From positions 1-5,929 of the forward strand of contig JAGHSL010000450.1 in NCBI GenBank assembly GCA_018065885.1: 5,929 nt of DNA, in the 5' to 3' direction. The stretch comes from Candidatus Limimorpha equi (GTDB taxonomy: Bacteria > Bacteroidota > Bacteroidia > Bacteroidales > F082). Both the position numbers and the translations under genes were made by a program. The notes under the pieces are model-generated. The model was not told the origin of the DNA, did not search any database, and saw nothing but the letters and a program-made list of their open reading frames with translations. Positions 5,650 to 5,929 of this stretch are shown here, one piece after another (position 1 is the stretch's first letter; each line of letters starts with the position of its first letter).

Positions 5650-5755
5650 GTGAATGGTAATGGATTATACAGCCCGTTGAGCTTGTCGAAACGGTGAATT
5701 AATGGTGACGAGTGCATGGTGGATGGTGATGGGTGTAAGGTGAATGGTGATGTGT
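5650..5755. repeat. Degenerate GGTGA/ATGGTGA short-repeat tract, interrupted by another element
   Basis: GGTGA occurs at 5693, 5704, 5725, 5739 and 5746 in a tract of related words (GTGAATGGT, ATGGTGATG, GGTGTAA). A matching piece, GTGAATGGTAATGG (5650-5663), lies on the other side of a 29-bp block. Read on the minus strand this is the 'ATTCACCATTCACC' kind of low-complexity repeat that I recall from Bacteroidetes intergenic DNA. The minus-strand reading frames here (Ser/Pro/His/Thr-rich translations) are repeat artefacts. This and the two following repeats fill most of the 254-bp gap before the trkA-like gene. Confidence 0.6.
5674..5694. repeat. 21-bp inverted-repeat element, 'TTCGACAAGCTCAAC' type
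   Basis: The arms CCGTT (5674-5678) and AACGG (5690-5694) flank GAGCTTGTCGA. On the minus strand the core reads TTCGACAAGCTCAAC, a word I recognise as a dispersed intergenic repeat in many bacterial genomes. It lies inside the GGTGA tract, as if one repeat had been inserted in the other. Family identity is recollection. Confidence 0.5.
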
Positions 5756-5756
5756 G

Positions 5757-5802
5757 AAAGCCAAACCCACGGCAAAGCCAAGCCAACAGCCAGAAGCCAA
5801 CA
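5757..5802. repeat. Degenerate AGCCA short-repeat tract
   Basis: AGCCA occurs at 5759, 5776, 5781, 5788 and 5795, with related words (CCAAACCCA, GGCAAAGCC) between. On the minus strand it reads as TGGCT-type repeats (TTGGCTTCTGGCTGTTGGCT). It is non-coding and directly abuts the GGTGA tract. Confidence 0.55.
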
Positions 5803-5852
5803 TCTCAAATCAAAAAATCCACGTTTTTCAAGCGAAGCAAATGTTTTTTTCC

Positions 5853-5860
5853 TAAAATTG
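5853..5860 (+). promoter_or_regulatory. Weak -7-like box before the trkA-like gene
   Basis: TAAAATTG differs from TAnnTTTG at one position and is followed by CAG. It is 22 bp before the ATG at 5883, similar to the other promoters in this window. A T-rich run (5824-5828) lies near the -33 region but no TTTG is present. Confidence 0.3.
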
Positions 5861-5882
5861 CAGTCCAAATATAATAAGAAAA

Positions 5883-5929
5883 ATGGATATTATCATAGCT
5901 GGAGATGGTGAAGTCGGTTTGCATTTGGC
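5883..5929 (+). CDS. trkA: Trk-type potassium uptake regulatory subunit TrkA, N-terminus (3' end outside window)
   Basis: Only 15 codons are present: MDIIIAGDGEVGLHL. This matches the start of TrkA proteins, with a hydrophobic beta strand then the dinucleotide-binding loop GxGxxG (Gly7, Gly9, Gly12) of the Rossmann-fold RCK domain. TrkA is a peripheral cytoplasmic protein that binds NAD(H) and gates the TrkH/TrkG potassium channel. Full-length Bacteroidetes TrkA is about 445-450 residues, so most of it is missing here. The ATG follows an A-rich leader (ATAATAAGAAAA) typical of this phylum. Other Rossmann proteins share GxGxxG, but the 'IIIAGdGEVG.HL' string is characteristic; certainty is limited by length. 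Confidence 0.72.
   Translation, partial: MDIIIAGDGEVGLHL

Noticed and set aside
5650..5802. Short repeats as a CRISPR array
   Set aside because: The repeated words are 5-7 bases, degenerate, and have no regular spacers of 25-40 bases; no cas genes are present.
5601..5868. Minus-strand open frames of 61 and 67 residues before trkA
   Set aside because: Their translations (HTSPFTLHPSPST-like) come from the GGTGA and AGCCA repeat tracts, and the frames run through three unrelated repeat types.

Overview
The window looks like chromosomal DNA of a Bacteroidota (Bacteroidetes) bacterium, probably of the Bacteroidales or a near relative. Three things point there: a secreted protein with a C-terminal type IX secretion (T9SS) sorting domain, promoters of the TAnnTTTG type in front of several genes, and AT-rich leaders without clear Shine-Dalgarno sites. 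The assignment is inferred from these traits, not from a database match.

Layout, left to right. (1) The 3' end of a DUF2461/TIGR02453-type gene enters from the left edge. (2) A 197-bp gap holds what looks like a decayed dispersed repeat. (3) A two-gene minus-strand operon encodes a LysE-type exporter followed, 3 bp later, by an HdeD/DUF308 membrane protein. (4) A 240-bp divergent intergenic region carries a promoter for each direction. (5) A plus-strand gene encodes a 380-residue P-loop ATPase with a C-terminal winged-helix-like part. (6) A HigBA-type toxin-antitoxin operon follows, with a palindromic operator overlapping its promoter. (7) A 525-residue secreted beta-helix protein with a T9SS sorting domain starts 22 bp after the antitoxin. 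(8) A 254-bp gap is filled with degenerate short repeats. (9) The first 15 codons of a trkA-like potassium-uptake gene reach the right edge.

The least expected observation is an imperfect 40-bp direct repeat (33 of 40 positions identical by eye) upstream of both the ATPase gene and the toxin-antitoxin operon. Each copy is followed by a TAnnTTTGCA promoter and a short AT-rich leader. The two control regions may therefore share ancestry or a regulator, with the HigA-type operator present only in front of the toxin-antitoxin pair. The antitoxin also has an unusual C-terminal extension of about 45 residues. No complete, clearly novel system is visible. The ATPase plus higBA block is the best candidate for a linked accessory module, and that link is an inference.

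No rRNA, tRNA, CRISPR array, insertion sequence or convincing rho-independent terminator was recognised.
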